DNA from: Prochlorococcus sp. AG-321-E21
GTDB lineage: Bacteria > Cyanobacteriota > Cyanobacteriia > PCC-6307 > Cyanobiaceae
DNA: 64,000 nucleotides
NCBI GenBank assembly: GCA_003283415.1
Contig: QBXH01000003.1
Span: forward strand, 18,855 to 82,854
Direction: 5' to 3'
Under the pieces are notes generated by a model. The model was not told where the DNA came from, made no database searches, and was given only the letters and a program-made list of their open reading frames with translations. Both the position numbers and the translations under genes were made by a program. This document shows positions 35,660 through 46,494 of the stretch, one piece after another. Each line of letters opens with the position of its first letter. Within the stretch, counting starts at the first letter, position 1.

Positions 35660-36043
35660 ATGATTAAGGACTATTTTGATATTGAAAATATTGCAGCTAT
35701 TAGGGGGGCAACAACTTCTAATGGTAATACCAGTAAAGAAATTCAAAATTCAGTTATCGAACTTACTAACGAATTAATTTCACAGAATAGTTTGGACCCA
35801 AAAAAGATTTTATCCATAACTTTTACGGTTACTAAAGACATAGATGCATGTTTTCCTGCTTCAATTGCAAGAAAATGTTTTGGACTAGACTCAGTGGCAT
35901 TTTTAGATTGTCAGCAAATGTATGTTCCTAATGATGTTAATTTTTGTATAAGGTTAATGGCGCTTGTCATTCTTCCCTCTGGAGCTAAAATTAATCATCC
36001 ATACTTAAGAGGCGCCTCAAATTTAAGGACCGATAGATGTTAA
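35660..36043 (+). CDS. aroH: Chorismate mutase (AroH class)
   Basis: A 127-residue AroH-type chorismate mutase converting chorismate to prephenate for phenylalanine and tyrosine synthesis. The family features AIRGATTSNGNTSKEI near residues 12-27, SITFTVTKDIDACFPA near 54-69 with the catalytic Arg region ARKC following, and the C-terminal HPYLRGASNLRTD are present. It forms a trimer in known cases. It follows sppA by 8 bases and precedes a DUF2808 gene. Confidence 0.95.
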   Translation: MIKDYFDIENIAAIRGATTSNGNTSKEIQNSVIELTNELISQNSLDPKKILSITFTVTKDIDACFPASIARKCFGLDSVAFLDCQQMYVPNDVNFCIRLMALVILPSGAKINHPYLRGASNLRTDRC

Positions 36044-36113
36044 TCTTGTGATACAGATTTCCAAAAAATATCTACACTTTAGTCCTGAAAATTTCACTAA
36101 ACAAATTAAGATT

Positions 36114-36683
36114 ATGCTCAATAAGCCAAGAAGAATTCTTAAAAATTCAAAAATACTTTGTTTCATATTATTTACATCATTTTTAATTCCAATCCCTTCC
36201 TTTAATACGAACGAAGCTAAAGCAGGTTTAGAATTTCAGTGGGATGCTAATCCAAACTATAAAAAACTGAAATGGTTTCAAACAAATGGTGATAAAATAG
36301 TAAGAAATAAATTATTTTTCTTTTTAAGACCTTTTGACAGGAAAGCGGATCTTTTAAAAATAAATATTAAAATCCCTAAAACTTTCAAATCAACTCTTAA
36401 AGAAGAAAAAATTACTCTTTGCCAAGTAAAAATAGGCGGGTTTGATAGCCGCACAAAATGTATTAAAAATATTCCTGCTGATTTTGAAATAAATGAAGAA
36501 AATACTTCATTAGATATTTTCCCTTATAGTCCAATCGCAGCTAATAAAGACAGCTATGCAGTTGTTTTCAAAATATTTAACCCAAGGAAGTCAGGTTTAT
36601 ATCAATTTCATTCATATGGACAATATATTGAAGATAATCCCGTTTCAAGTTATTTAGGAAGCTGGACTATAGTGATCGATTAA
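36114..36683 (+). CDS. DUF2808 exported protein
   Basis: A 189-residue exported protein of the cyanobacterial DUF2808 family. The signal peptide runs MLNKPRRILKNSKILCFILF to about NTNEAKA. I chose the ATG at 36114 since the frame open from 36048 would add 22 residues before the signal peptide. The mature domain shows KLKWFQTNGDKIVRNKLFFFLRPFDRKADLLKI, the usual DUF2808 start, and ends GLYQFHSYGQ...SYLGSWTIVID. Function is unknown. It lies just before rpmH. Confidence 0.85.
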   Translation: MLNKPRRILKNSKILCFILFTSFLIPIPSFNTNEAKAGLEFQWDANPNYKKLKWFQTNGDKIVRNKLFFFLRPFDRKADLLKINIKIPKTFKSTLKEEKITLCQVKIGGFDSRTKCIKNIPADFEINEENTSLDIFPYSPIAANKDSYAVVFKIFNPRKSGLYQFHSYGQYIEDNPVSSYLGSWTIVID

Positions 36684-36714
36684 ATGATAAATTTATAGAG
36701 AGCATATAGAAACA

Positions 36715-36852
36715 ATGACAAAAAGAACTTTCGGTGGAACATCAAGAAAAAGAAAACGTGTATCTGGCTTTAGAGTAAGAATGCGTTCCCATACAGGAAG
36801 AAGAGTTATTAGAAGTAGGAGAAAAAGAGGCAGAGAAAGAATAGCTGTTTAA
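36715..36852 (+). CDS. rpmH: Ribosomal protein L34
   Basis: A 45-codon gene reading [20 protein letters not shown], then [20 protein letters not shown]. It is the highly basic L34 of the 50S subunit, with the conserved RTFGG...FRVRM.TTGR pattern. It directly precedes rnpA, the classic bacterial order, with 16 bases between. Too short for a default length cutoff. Confidence 0.97.
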   Translation: MTKRTFGGTSRKRKRVSGFRVRMRSHTGRRVIRSRRKRGRERIAV

Positions 36853-36868
36853 AAGATAATTAACAAAG

Positions 36869-37255
36869 ATGGCCTTACCTAAATCTATGCGTTTAAAAGG
36901 TCACAGGACTTTTGATTATGTTCATAAGAATTCTGTAAAATATTATGGTAAAATAATGACTTTCAAAAAAGCAAGATCAAATCCCAAAATTCTTATCTCT
37001 CATAATAAAATTGATAGTTTAAATAACTTTAAAATTGCCATAACTATAAGTAAGAAAGTATCAAAAAAAGCAGTGATAAGAAATAAAATTAGGAGAATAT
37101 TACAAGATTATTTTTTAAAAAATTTCAGTAAAGAGAATTACCACAAACCATATTGGTTACTTGTTAACCTAAATGCTGGTTGCTTCTACAATGATAAAGT
37201 TAAATTATTGGAAGAATTTCAACAACTAATCTTTAAGTCAGGCTTATTTAAATGA
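36869..37255 (+). CDS. rnpA: Ribonuclease P protein component
   Basis: A 128-residue basic protein cofactor of RNase P, which matures tRNA 5' ends. The conserved block KIAITISKKVSKKAVIRNKIRR lies at about residues 52-73, with MRLKGHRTFDYVHKNS at the N terminus. It follows rpmH and overlaps the PH-domain gene by 4 bases, so translation is coupled. The RNA subunit rnpB is not in the window. Confidence 0.93.
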   Translation: MALPKSMRLKGHRTFDYVHKNSVKYYGKIMTFKKARSNPKILISHNKIDSLNNFKIAITISKKVSKKAVIRNKIRRILQDYFLKNFSKENYHKPYWLLVNLNAGCFYNDKVKLLEEFQQLIFKSGLFK

Positions 37256-37665
37256 TTAACATTAATGAAGAAACCTTCTATGAAGGTGGTCCAGCTAAAA
37301 GTGATTTAATAATCAATTTATTTGCTGGCTTAACTCTTCTTGGTCTTCCTTTTACTTTCGCTGCGATAGTAAGGGCTTTATGGTTGAGATATAAAATTTC
37401 CAATAAAAGAATATCTATTGATGGAGGCTGGTTTGGCAAAAATAAGACTCAAGTATCTTTAAGTAATATTGAAGAAATAAGATCTATCCCGAGAGGTTTT
37501 GGATCTTATGGTGATATGGTTTTAATACTCAATGATGGCTCCAAGGTTGAGATGAAATCATTACCTTTATTCAGAGAGAAACAAAAATTTATTGAGGAGA
37601 ATATGGTTAAAAGATCACAAACATTAAATCTTAAAGATGTTGAGGGATTTGCTACTAAATCTTGA
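37252..37665 (+). CDS. Bacterial PH-domain (YdbS-like) membrane protein
   Basis: A 137-residue protein with one or two hydrophobic segments near residues 22-44 (LIINLFAGLTLLGLPFTFAAIV) and a bacterial PH domain after it (ISNKRISIDGGWFGKNKTQVSL and IEEIRSIPRGFGSYGDMVLIL). It is encoded between rnpA and yidC in many cyanobacteria. The role is unknown, but the linkage to yidC suggests membrane-protein biogenesis. It overlaps the rnpA stop by 4 bases. Confidence 0.88.
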   Translation: MININEETFYEGGPAKSDLIINLFAGLTLLGLPFTFAAIVRALWLRYKISNKRISIDGGWFGKNKTQVSLSNIEEIRSIPRGFGSYGDMVLILNDGSKVEMKSLPLFREKQKFIEENMVKRSQTLNLKDVEGFATKS

Positions 37666-37737
37666 CTAGATTAACTACAAAAATGTTTTTATCCTGTAAA
37701 ATAAAGTGTCAATTAAAATTTTATTTCTTTTAATATC

Positions 37738-38877
37738 GTGATCGGGTTCATTTCAGAAAAATTATTAATCCCGATTCTAGATTTTTTCTACGGATTAGTT
37801 CCTAGTTATGGTTTAGCGATTGTTGCACTAACAGTTGTAATCAGAATCGCTCTCTTTCCACTAAGCGCAGGATCTATTAGAAGCGCTAGGAGGATGAAAA
37901 TAGCTCAACCTGTTATGCAAAAAAGGCAAGCAGAGATAAAATCAAAGTTTTCAAGTGATCCTAAGAAACAGCAAGAAGAATTAGGAAAATTAATGAATGA
38001 ATTTGGTAGCCCTCTGGCAGGATGTTTGCCTTTAATAGTTCAGATGCCTGTTCTATTCGCATTATTTGCGACTTTAAGAGGTTCACCCTTTGCAGATGTC
38101 CCTTACAATATCAACCTAAAAATTCTACCCCAAGATCAGATTGCAGCTATAGATCCAAAGCCTTATAAATCCCCAAGACATTCAATCTTTGTAACAGAAA
38201 AATCGCACTTCCCAGTAGTAGCTACATTACCTAATGGTACAAAATTAGGATCCGAAGAATCAGTAAAGATAAATTTGCAGACAACAAACGGTAACAACTA
38301 TTCAGAAGTTCTTTCGAAATACGATAACGGTTCAAGATTTCTTCCAACTTGGACAGTTTCAAAAGGTTCAGAAAATATTAAAGTTTCACAAGAGGGTTTA
38401 GTCACAGCAATCAAGCCAGGGGATGCAACAATTGAAGCCAAGATACCTGGACTAGCTGCAAAAAGTGGTTTTTTGTTTATTAAAGCTCTTGGACAGGTTG
38501 GATTTTACGTAGATGGTTCAGTCAACTGGGATATCGCAACATTAGTTGGAGCTTTCGGTTTAACATTGCTTCTCTCTCAGGTTTTGTCTAGTCAAGGTAT
38601 GCCTTCAAACGCCCAACAATCTACTGCTAATAAAATCACTCCAGTCTTGATTACAGGTATGTTCTTATTTTTCCCTTTACCTGCAGGAGTTTTACTCTAT
38701 ATGGTTGTAGCGAACATATTCCAGGCTTTTCAGACTTTTCTCTTAAACAAAGAATCTCTGCCAGAAAACTTACAAAAGATTCTTGACGAACAATTAACAG
38801 GTAAAAATAAAGCAATACCCTCTGCTGCAAACATTTCAGATAAAAGATTACCTTTTGAACCTAATAACAGAAAATAG
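37738..38877 (+). CDS. yidC: Membrane protein insertase YidC with Ig-like insertion
   Basis: A 379-residue YidC/Oxa1/Alb3 insertase starting at GTG. The insertase core is split: the first helices at about residues 22-45 and 95-112 ([20 protein letters not shown]), then helices near 262-282 and 300-330. Between them, residues 150-250 form a long loop. Its part [20 protein letters not shown] followed by [13 protein letters not shown] looks like a Big_2 bacterial Ig-like domain. YidC inserts thylakoid and plasma membrane proteins. It follows the PH-domain gene by 72 bases. Confidence 0.93.
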   Translation: MIGFISEKLLIPILDFFYGLVPSYGLAIVALTVVIRIALFPLSAGSIRSARRMKIAQPVMQKRQAEIKSKFSSDPKKQQEELGKLMNEFGSPLAGCLPLIVQMPVLFALFATLRGSPFADVPYNINLKILPQDQIAAIDPKPYKSPRHSIFVTEKSHFPVVATLPNGTKLGSEESVKINLQTTNGNNYSEVLSKYDNGSRFLPTWTVSKGSENIKVSQEGLVTAIKPGDATIEAKIPGLAAKSGFLFIKALGQVGFYVDGSVNWDIATLVGAFGLTLLLSQVLSSQGMPSNAQQSTANKITPVLITGMFLFFPLPAGVLLYMVVANIFQAFQTFLLNKESLPENLQKILDEQLTGKNKAIPSAANISDKRLPFEPNNRK

Positions 38878-38894
38878 TTCTCTCTAAATAAATA

Positions 38895-40361
38895 ATGGAT
38901 TCTTGGAGTAGAAATTTCGAATTACTTATAAAATCCAGAACTCCTTTAATTTGGATAAGAACCAAAGAAGAAGAAAGATTATATAAATTTATTGAGCAAT
39001 CATGTAAAAAATTAAATATTAAGAGATTAGTATCCTGGGATTGTGTTAATGGAATCAAAGGAGTACTAAATGAAAATGGGAAATTTTCCAACAATCCGCT
39101 AGGAGTTCTTAATTGGATAAAGGAACAAAAGTCTGAATTGCCAACAATTTTATTGGTAAGAGACTTTCATAAGTTTTATGATGATCCATCTATCAGTAGA
39201 ACAATCAAAGAATTATCATCTTCACTTAGAGAAACAAACAATAATCTAATTCTTAGTTCACATCTATTGCCATCATCTGAAGAACTTGACGATTTAATTA
39301 CAATTATCAACTTACCTTTACCTAATCTAAGTGAATTAACAGCTCTTATTAAAAAAATTGCTGTTAATACTGATTCTGATTTAAGCGAACAAGACTTAAA
39401 CGAACTTGCCATAGCTTCAAGTGGATTAAGCGAAACAAAAGTTAAGCAAGTAACAGCAAGAGCTCTTACTCAGAGAGGGAAAATAAGTAAAGATGACATC
39501 AAGGATATTCTTGAAGAGAAAAAACAAGTTATTGCTAGAAGTGAAATATTAGAATTTTTTGAAAGTAAGTCAGCTCAAAACGATATTGGAGGATTGAAAG
39601 TATTAAAAACTTGGCTTAAGCAAAGATATAGAGCTTTTTCAAAAGAAGCCCAAGAATACGGATTACCAATTCCTAAAGGTGTCTTACTAGTAGGGCCTCA
39701 AGGAACTGGAAAATCGTTAACTGCTAAATCAATTTCTCAAAGTTGGTCAATGCCTCTTCTTAGGCTTGATGTTGGAAGATTATTTTCAAGTCTTGTAGGG
39801 TCCAGTGAAGCAAGAACAAGAGAGACTATTTCAAGAGCAGAAGCCATGTCACCTTGCATCCTATGGATTGATGAAATTGATAAGGGATTTGGTGGGGATG
39901 CGAGAAGTGATGGAGGAACTAGTCAAAGAGTTTTAGCTAGTTTGCTAACTTGGATGGCCGAAAAAGAATCAGCCGTATTTGTAATTGCCACTGCTAATGC
40001 TATAGATAAGCTCCCAGCAGAATTATTAAGGAAAGGTAGATTTGATGAAATATTTTTTCTTGATTTACCTAATTCTGAAGAGAGATTGAGCATCCTTGAT
40101 TTACACCTAAAGAAAAGGAGACCTGGCTATAATTTTCCTCTCTCAACAATAATTGATCGGACAGGTGGATATTCAGGAGCAGAACTTGAACAAGCAGTTA
40201 TAGAGGGTATGCACTTTTCATTTTCTGAAAATAGAGAATTAATGGAAAAAGATTTAATTAAGGCTGTCTCCGAATTGGTTCCGTTATCTCGAACAGCGAA
40301 AGAGCAAATTGATTTTTTAAAAGAATGGTCTTCAACAGGTAGAGCACGATCTGCCTCATAA
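38895..40361 (+). CDS. ycf46: Ycf46-like AAA+ ATPase
   Basis: A 488-residue protein with an N-terminal domain (WSRNFELLIKSRTPLIWIRT at residues 3-22) and a C-terminal AAA+ module. Walker A GPQGTGKS is at about residue 266, Walker B CILWIDEIDKGFGG near 320, and the arginine finger region AELLRKGRFDEIFFLDLP near 375. Ycf46 is conserved in cyanobacteria and some plastids, and has been tied to photosynthesis and CO2 regulation. It lies 17 bases after yidC and is probably cotranscribed. Confidence 0.93.
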   Translation: MDSWSRNFELLIKSRTPLIWIRTKEEERLYKFIEQSCKKLNIKRLVSWDCVNGIKGVLNENGKFSNNPLGVLNWIKEQKSELPTILLVRDFHKFYDDPSISRTIKELSSSLRETNNNLILSSHLLPSSEELDDLITIINLPLPNLSELTALIKKIAVNTDSDLSEQDLNELAIASSGLSETKVKQVTARALTQRGKISKDDIKDILEEKKQVIARSEILEFFESKSAQNDIGGLKVLKTWLKQRYRAFSKEAQEYGLPIPKGVLLVGPQGTGKSLTAKSISQSWSMPLLRLDVGRLFSSLVGSSEARTRETISRAEAMSPCILWIDEIDKGFGGDARSDGGTSQRVLASLLTWMAEKESAVFVIATANAIDKLPAELLRKGRFDEIFFLDLPNSEERLSILDLHLKKRRPGYNFPLSTIIDRTGGYSGAELEQAVIEGMHFSFSENRELMEKDLIKAVSELVPLSRTAKEQIDFLKEWSSTGRARSAS

Positions 40362-40487
40362 TTTGTTTTTAATTTGAAATATATAAATAAAATAAGTAAT
40401 CTCTGCATTTAATTAATTTTCATCAAAAAGCTCTGATAATGATTTGAGATAAACTATCTTATTAGGATATAAAAAATAAAAAAAAGA

Positions 40488-41765
40488 GTGTTAGATCAAA
40501 AATTGATAAGAGAAAATCCAAAATTTGTGGGAGATAATTTGTCCTTAAGAGGAAAAATTTATGATATACCCTTTATACATAAACTTAGTTTAGAAAGAAA
40601 AGAAATTGACATCCAGATATCAAGTCTGCAATCAGAAAGTAAAAAATTAAGCAAAATAATTGGTCAAGAAATAAGAAATACTAATAATGCTAATTCGAAA
40701 GAACTTAATGAATTAAAAGATAAGGGCAATAAATACAGAATAAGAGTTTCTGAGTTTGAAGAAAAAAAAAGAATCCTAGACAAACAACTTCAAGATGAAA
40801 TATCAAAATTACCCAATTTTCCAAGTAAAGATGCACCTTTTGGAGAAAATGAAAATAATAATATTCAAATTAAAGAATGGGGAGATCCGATAAGAAAAGA
40901 TAATCTCAAAGCTCACTGGGAAATTGGTGAAAATTTAAATCTATTTGATTCCGTAAAGTCAACTAAAATTTCAAAAAGCCGTTTTATTACCCTCACAGGT
41001 AATGGAGCGAGACTAGAAAGGGCTCTTGTTAATTTCATGCTAGATGTGCATTCAAATAACGGGTACTTAGAATTAATGCCTCCAGCATTAGTTAATTCAG
41101 AAAGTCTTCAAGGATCTGGCCAGCTTCCAAAATTTTCAAGTGAAAGTTTTAAGTGTGCTAATGATGATTTATGGCTTTCTCCAACAGCAGAAGTTCCTCT
41201 GACTGCTTTTCATAAAAATGAGATTATTGATCCAAAATTTTTGCCTTTAAAATATGTAGCATATAGTCCTTGTTTTAGAAGAGAAGCGGGCAGTTATGGA
41301 AGGGATACAAAAGGTTTAATAAGACTTCATCAATTTAATAAGGTTGAATTATATTGGTTTTGTCATCCAAATGAATCGTTAGAGGCTCATAAAAAGATAA
41401 CGACAGACGCAGAAAGTATCTTAAAAAAACTCAATTTACCATATAGATTAGTAGATATTTGTACAGGAGATTTAGGCTTTTCTTCTAGCAGAACTTTCGA
41501 TCTTGAGGTTTGGCTGCCCAGTAGTAAATGTTACAGAGAGATATCTAGTTGCAGTAATTGCTTAGACTTTCAGGCTCGTAGATCATCAATAAGAACAAAA
41601 ATTGATAAAAAAACTTCATATATCCACACTTTAAATGGGAGTGGTTTAGCTATTGGAAGAACAATGGCAGCAATTCTTGAGAACGGCCAACAAGGTAATG
41701 GAAGTGTAAAAATTCCTGATGCTTTAGTTCCATACTTTGGATCATCTTTCATAAAAACTGCCTAA
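40488..41765 (+). CDS. serS: Seryl-tRNA synthetase
   Basis: A 425-residue class II synthetase that charges tRNA-Ser. The N-terminal coiled-coil arm (residues about 30-105) binds the long variable arm of tRNA-Ser. The catalytic domain carries motif 2 [20 protein letters not shown] near residue 262 and motif 3 [18 protein letters not shown] near 384. The only in-frame start is the TTG at 40488 ([11 protein letters not shown]), which matches the family N terminus. It is 9 bases upstream of rseP. Confidence 0.96.
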   Translation: MLDQKLIRENPKFVGDNLSLRGKIYDIPFIHKLSLERKEIDIQISSLQSESKKLSKIIGQEIRNTNNANSKELNELKDKGNKYRIRVSEFEEKKRILDKQLQDEISKLPNFPSKDAPFGENENNNIQIKEWGDPIRKDNLKAHWEIGENLNLFDSVKSTKISKSRFITLTGNGARLERALVNFMLDVHSNNGYLELMPPALVNSESLQGSGQLPKFSSESFKCANDDLWLSPTAEVPLTAFHKNEIIDPKFLPLKYVAYSPCFRREAGSYGRDTKGLIRLHQFNKVELYWFCHPNESLEAHKKITTDAESILKKLNLPYRLVDICTGDLGFSSSRTFDLEVWLPSSKCYREISSCSNCLDFQARRSSIRTKIDKKTSYIHTLNGSGLAIGRTMAAILENGQQGNGSVKIPDALVPYFGSSFIKTA

Positions 41766-41774
41766 TATAAAATA

Positions 41775-42854
41775 ATGAATGTTTTAACCTCAATAACAGT
41801 CTTAGGATTTCTCATTTTCTTTCATGAAATGGGTCATTTTCTCGCGGCAATATTCCAGGGAATATACGTTGACGGTTTTTCTATTGGATTTGGCCCTTCA
41901 ATAATCCAAAAAAAATATAGAGGCATCACTTTCTCATTTAGAGCCTTTCCTTTAGGAGGATTTGTTTCCTTCCCTGATGAAGAGATCAACAACATTGACC
42001 CAGAAGACCCAAAACTTTTAAAGAATAGGCCAATAATCCAAAGAGTAATTGTAATATCTGCTGGAGTATTTGCTAACTTACTTCTTGCTTATACAATTCT
42101 AATTTTAAATGTAACTACTATTGGTATTCCCTTTGATCCAGAACCAGGGATTTTAGTTTTGGCAACTCAACCAGAAAAAGCTGCTTTTAAAGCGGGTTTA
42201 GAAGCAGGGGACAAAATATTAAAAATAGATGACAATGTACTAGGAGTTGGGGATCAAGCAGTGGCGTCTCTGGTAAAAAGAATCCAAAGTTCATCAGAAG
42301 AATCAATACCAATTGAAATTGAGAGAGAGAACTCATATCAAAAATTAACTCTAATTCCTCAAAATATTGATGGGAAAGGGACAATTGGGGCTCAATTACA
42401 ACCAAATATTAAACAAGAAACAAAAAAAACCAAAAATATTAATGAACTTTTTCAATATACAAATAAGGAGTTTTCATCCCTTTTAATAAAAACAATCCAA
42501 GGTTATAAAGGACTAATTACAAATTTCTCATCAACAGCTCAACAATTAAGTGGGCCAGTGAAAATTGTTGAAATTGGAGCCCAATTATCTGAGCAGGGAG
42601 GAACAGGGATTTTGTTGTTTGCTGCTTTGATCTCAATAAATTTGGCAGTTTTAAATTCTCTGCCATTACCACTTCTTGATGGTGGTCAACTTGTTTTTAC
42701 TCTTATTGAAGGATTAAGGGGAAAGCCAGTGCCAGTTAAAATTCAAATAGCTGTTACTCAATCAAGCTTTTTTCTTTTAGTAGGACTTAGCGTTTTATTA
42801 ATAATTAGAGATACTAGCCAATTACTTATAGTTCAAAGATTGCTTAATCATTAA
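41775..42854 (+). CDS. rseP: RIP site-2 zinc metalloprotease (RseP-like)
   Basis: A 359-residue intramembrane metalloprotease. The zinc site HEMGH is at residues 17-21, a PDZ domain spans about 105-200 (PEPGILVLATQPEKAAFKAG), and the third ligand motif LPLPLLDGGQLVF lies near 297-309. Membrane helices flank both sites. Such proteases cleave membrane anti-sigma factors or other proteins. It follows serS by 9 bases and precedes rpsN. Confidence 0.94.
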   Translation: MNVLTSITVLGFLIFFHEMGHFLAAIFQGIYVDGFSIGFGPSIIQKKYRGITFSFRAFPLGGFVSFPDEEINNIDPEDPKLLKNRPIIQRVIVISAGVFANLLLAYTILILNVTTIGIPFDPEPGILVLATQPEKAAFKAGLEAGDKILKIDDNVLGVGDQAVASLVKRIQSSSEESIPIEIERENSYQKLTLIPQNIDGKGTIGAQLQPNIKQETKKTKNINELFQYTNKEFSSLLIKTIQGYKGLITNFSSTAQQLSGPVKIVEIGAQLSEQGGTGILLFAALISINLAVLNSLPLPLLDGGQLVFTLIEGLRGKPVPVKIQIAVTQSSFFLLVGLSVLLIIRDTSQLLIVQRLLNH

Positions 42855-42923
42855 TTTATTTATTTTTTTATTTTGATAGTTCAGCTGTTAAGATAATTAA
42901 TATATTTATGTTGAAATTTTTTA

Positions 42924-43226
42924 ATGGCTAAAAAATCAATGATTGCTAGAGAGGTAAAAAGAAAAAAGCTAGTAAAAAAATACGCTGCCAAGAGGAAATC
43001 ATTATTAGATGAATTTAATGCTGCTAAAGATCCTATGGAAAGATTAGAAATACATAGAAAGATTCAAGGACTTCCAAGGAACTCAGCTCCAACAAGAGTA
43101 AGGAATAGATGTTGGGCTACAGGTAAACCAAGAGGTGTATATAGAGATTTTGGATTATGCCGAAATCAGCTGAGGCTAAGAGCTCATAATGGTGAATTGC
43201 CCGGAGTAGTTAAATCTAGCTGGTAA
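42924..43226 (+). CDS. rpsN: Ribosomal protein S14
   Basis: A 100-residue S14 of the long, cysteine-poor (C-minus) type. It shows [20 protein letters not shown] at the N terminus and the conserved [20 protein letters not shown] near residues 51-70, then [23 protein letters not shown]. It binds the head of the 30S subunit. It lies apart from the main ribosomal protein operons, after rseP, as in other cyanobacteria. Confidence 0.96.
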   Translation: MAKKSMIAREVKRKKLVKKYAAKRKSLLDEFNAAKDPMERLEIHRKIQGLPRNSAPTRVRNRCWATGKPRGVYRDFGLCRNQLRLRAHNGELPGVVKSSW

Positions 43227-43415
43227 TTAAAAAAAATTATAGATTTTAAGAAATTCATTAATTTAGATATTTAGGAAAAAACTTAGTGATTTCAAGATAT
43301 TAAAGTCAAATTTAATACCATTATAAGAAATAGTTTGAAACCTTATTTAAATAAATCTCTCAATATGTACCTATGAGATGTAAGAATAATCATGTATAGA
43401 ATTATAATTTAAAAA

Positions 43416-45584
43416 GTGGAAGGAAAAAATACGTCGATCACGTTTGACGGACGAGAGATACGACTAACTACTGGACTATATGCACCTCAAGCTGGGGGAG
43501 CTGTAATGATCGAATGTGGAGACACATCTTTATTAGTTACCGCAACAAAAACTACGAGAAAACAACCTTCAGACTTTCTGCCTCTAATATGTGATTACGA
43601 GGAAAAATTATATGCTGCCGGAAGAATCCCTGGTGGATTTATGAGAAGAGAAGGCAGACCTCCTGAAAGAGCAACATTAATAGCAAGATTAATAGATAGA
43701 CCAATGAGGCCCCTTTTCCCTGCATGGATGAGAGATGAGATACAAATAGTTGCTTCTTGCCTTTCCCTCGACGAGAGAGTACCTGCAGATGTATTAGGTG
43801 TAACAGGAGCTTCTATTGCAACCTTGTTAGCAGAAATTCCATTTTACGGACCAATGGCCGCTGTGAGAGTTGGGCTAATAGGAGATGATTTTATTTTAAA
43901 TCCAAGTTATAGAGAAATCGAGAAAGGAGACCTTGATATTGTTGTAGCAGGATCTCCAGAAGGAATTGTTATGATTGAGGCAGGTGCTAATCAACTTTCG
44001 GAACAGGATACTATTGAAGCTATAGATTTCGGTTATGAAGCTGTAACCGAACTAATAAAAGCACAAGAAAATCTTCTTAAAGACTTAGGTATCAATCAGA
44101 TTAAGCCTTCAGAACCTGAAGAAGATAAAGCTTTAGCCACATATTTAGAGAAAAACTGTACAAAACCAATTGATCTAGTCCTAAAGAAATTTGATCAATC
44201 TAAAGAAAATAGAGATCTCGAACTAGATAAAATAGAACTTGAGGTGCAATCCAAAATTGATTCCCTTAAAGATGATAATCAATTAAAAGTTCTTACTTCA
44301 GAGAATGAAAAACTAATCCATTCTGACTTCAAAAAGTTAACCAAAAAATTAATGAGATCACAAATCATTAATGATGGTAAAAGAGTCGATGGAAGAGACC
44401 TTGATGAAGTTAGAAACATATCAGCATCTGCTGGAATCCTTCCAAAAAGAGTTCATGGTTCTGCATTATTTCAAAGAGGTTTAACCCAAGTATTATCTAC
44501 TACAACTCTTGGTACACCAAGTGATGCTCAAGAGATGGATGACCTGAATCCAAGTACTGAGAAAACTTATTTGCATCACTATAATTTCCCCCCCTATTCA
44601 GTTGGAGAAACTAGACCAATGAGAACGCCTGGGAGAAGGGAGGTTGGTCATGGAGCATTAGCAGAAAGAGCAATAATTCCTGTTCTCCCAGGTAAAGAGA
44701 CTTTTCCATATGTATTACGAGTAGTTAGTGAGGTCTTAAGCTCTAATGGATCCACCTCAATGGGATCAGTCTGTGGAAGTACACTTTCATTACTTGATGC
44801 TGGGGTCCCTCTAAAAGCACCGGTAAGCGGGACTGCTATGGGTTTAATAAAAGAAGGTAAAGAAATCCGTATTCTCACTGATATCCAAGGGATTGAAGAT
44901 TTTCTTGGGGATATGGATTTCAAAGTTGCTGGTACTGAGAAGGGTATAACTGCATTACAAATGGATATGAAAATCACAGGGTTACCAGTTTCTGTGATTT
45001 CTGATGCAATAAAAAAAGCTCGTCCAGCAAGATTACATATCTTAGAAAAAATGCAAAAAGCAATTGATAAACCTCAGGAATCGTTATCCCCTCATGCTCC
45101 AAGACTATTGAGCTTTAGAATTGATCCAGAACTTATTGGAACTGTAATTGGTCCTGGGGGAAGAACTATTAAGGGAATTACAGAGAGGACTAATACAAAA
45201 ATAGATATTGAAGACGGAGGGATTGTAACTATTGCTTCTCATGATGGAGCTGCTGCTGAAGAAGCTCAAAAAATCATAGAAGGACTTACTAGAAAAGTTC
45301 ACGAAGGTGAGATCTTCACAGGAGTTGTTACCAGAATTATTCCAATAGGTGCTTTTGTAGAAATTCTTCCTGGAAAGGAGGGTATGGTTCATATTTCACA
45401 GTTGTCTGAAGCTAGAGTAGAGAGAGTGGAAGATGTTGTAAGACAAGGGGATGAGGTTACGGTAAGAGTGCGTGAAATCGATAGTAGAGGAAGAATTAAT
45501 TTAACATTAAGAGGAGTAGGGCAAAATAATGGAGGAATGTCTTATCCAGAGCCAACACCAACGCCAGTTGCACCTCTTAACTAA
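43416..45584 (+). CDS. pnp: Polyribonucleotide nucleotidyltransferase
   Basis: A 722-residue PNPase that degrades RNA phosphorolytically. It starts at GTG ([17 protein letters not shown]). Two RNase PH domains are seen at about residues 1-220 and 310-545, with a helical linker between. The KH domain has GPGGRTIKG near 580, and the S1 domain begins near 625 ([20 protein letters not shown]). The acidic/Pro tail [12 protein letters not shown] ends the protein. It is convergent with cysQ, with 4 bases between the stops, and no strong terminator is seen. Confidence 0.97.
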   Translation: MEGKNTSITFDGREIRLTTGLYAPQAGGAVMIECGDTSLLVTATKTTRKQPSDFLPLICDYEEKLYAAGRIPGGFMRREGRPPERATLIARLIDRPMRPLFPAWMRDEIQIVASCLSLDERVPADVLGVTGASIATLLAEIPFYGPMAAVRVGLIGDDFILNPSYREIEKGDLDIVVAGSPEGIVMIEAGANQLSEQDTIEAIDFGYEAVTELIKAQENLLKDLGINQIKPSEPEEDKALATYLEKNCTKPIDLVLKKFDQSKENRDLELDKIELEVQSKIDSLKDDNQLKVLTSENEKLIHSDFKKLTKKLMRSQIINDGKRVDGRDLDEVRNISASAGILPKRVHGSALFQRGLTQVLSTTTLGTPSDAQEMDDLNPSTEKTYLHHYNFPPYSVGETRPMRTPGRREVGHGALAERAIIPVLPGKETFPYVLRVVSEVLSSNGSTSMGSVCGSTLSLLDAGVPLKAPVSGTAMGLIKEGKEIRILTDIQGIEDFLGDMDFKVAGTEKGITALQMDMKITGLPVSVISDAIKKARPARLHILEKMQKAIDKPQESLSPHAPRLLSFRIDPELIGTVIGPGGRTIKGITERTNTKIDIEDGGIVTIASHDGAAAEEAQKIIEGLTRKVHEGEIFTGVVTRIIPIGAFVEILPGKEGMVHISQLSEARVERVEDVVRQGDEVTVRVREIDSRGRINLTLRGVGQNNGGMSYPEPTPTPVAPLN

Positions 45585-45588
45585 AAAA

Positions 45589-46491
45589 TTAAAGAGGATA
45601 TAAATCGTATTTTTTAATAAAATCTTTTATTTCCAGACAAATACTCTCATGCATAAAAATATTATTTGATGCGACAATAATACCGCCTTGTTCAAAATTA
45701 GATTTCCCATAAGTTAGTTCTTGATTATCTAAATTTGTAACAGCCCCTCCTGCACCTTTTAAAATAGTCTCTGGAGCTGAGAAATCCCAATCCTTTGGGG
45801 AGCTTTCCCCATGACGGCTTAAGCATATATAGATATCACTTTCTCCTCTAATAATAGATGCAATTTTGCAACCTATACTTCCCATGATTACTACATTATC
45901 AAAATTAATTAATTGAATTAACTTTTGCAAAGTTGGATTTCTATGATTTTTACTTGTTACCAAAACCATCTCTTGAAGATTTTTATTTTTAGAAAGATTA
46001 GGTTTAATTTTTGATCCATCTCTTTTTTCACCCCAGACCTTTTTTCCATTAGCAAACCACAATTCGTCCTTTTCTGGAATTAAGACAATTCCAATATAGG
46101 GTTTTTGCTTATAATTTAATGATAAATGCATAGCGTAATTATTTGTTCCTTGTATGAAATCCTTTGTTCCATCAAGGGGATCAAGTACCCACATCCAATC
46201 GGCACGGGTGTTAAAACTTTTTGAGTCTATCTTTACATTCTCTTCGCTCAATATTTCCCAATCGATATTCTTATATTTTTCATTAATTCTATGAATTATT
46301 AACTCATTTACTTTTAAGTCAGCTAGAGTTACAGGGTCTTCAGTATTGTCATTTTGGAGAATACTTCTTTTATAGTTTGGATCTTCTAACAATTTAGAGT
46401 AGTAAAGCAAAATATCTGCCGCTTCCCAGCTGAAAATCCTCAGATCATGGATAAGATTATTAATATCAACTCCAAAAGGTAATTGAATCAT
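45589..46491 (-). CDS. cysQ: 3'(2'),5'-bisphosphate nucleotidase CysQ / inositol monophosphatase family
   Basis: A 300-residue Mg-dependent, Li-sensitive phosphatase. The metal site is visible as WVLDPLDGTKDFIQG near residues 97-111 with an SEE box (ILSEENV) upstream near 76. The second block DWDFSAPETILKGAGGAVTN is near 230-249. In cyanobacteria such genes dephosphorylate PAP from sulfur assimilation or inositol phosphates; the DGTKDF form favours CysQ. It faces pnp and starts 3 bases from the divergent rsmI start. Confidence 0.88.
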   Translation of the reverse strand: MIQLPFGVDINNLIHDLRIFSWEAADILLYYSKLLEDPNYKRSILQNDNTEDPVTLADLKVNELIIHRINEKYKNIDWEILSEENVKIDSKSFNTRADWMWVLDPLDGTKDFIQGTNNYAMHLSLNYKQKPYIGIVLIPEKDELWFANGKKVWGEKRDGSKIKPNLSKNKNLQEMVLVTSKNHRNPTLQKLIQLINFDNVVIMGSIGCKIASIIRGESDIYICLSRHGESSPKDWDFSAPETILKGAGGAVTNLDNQELTYGKSNFEQGGIIVASNNIFMHESICLEIKDFIKKYDLYPL

Positions 46492-46494
46492 TAA

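Noticed and set aside
45574..45598. Hairpin between pnp and cysQ as bidirectional terminator
   Set aside because: The arms CCTCTT/AAGAGG are short with a long loop and no T run follows on either strand.
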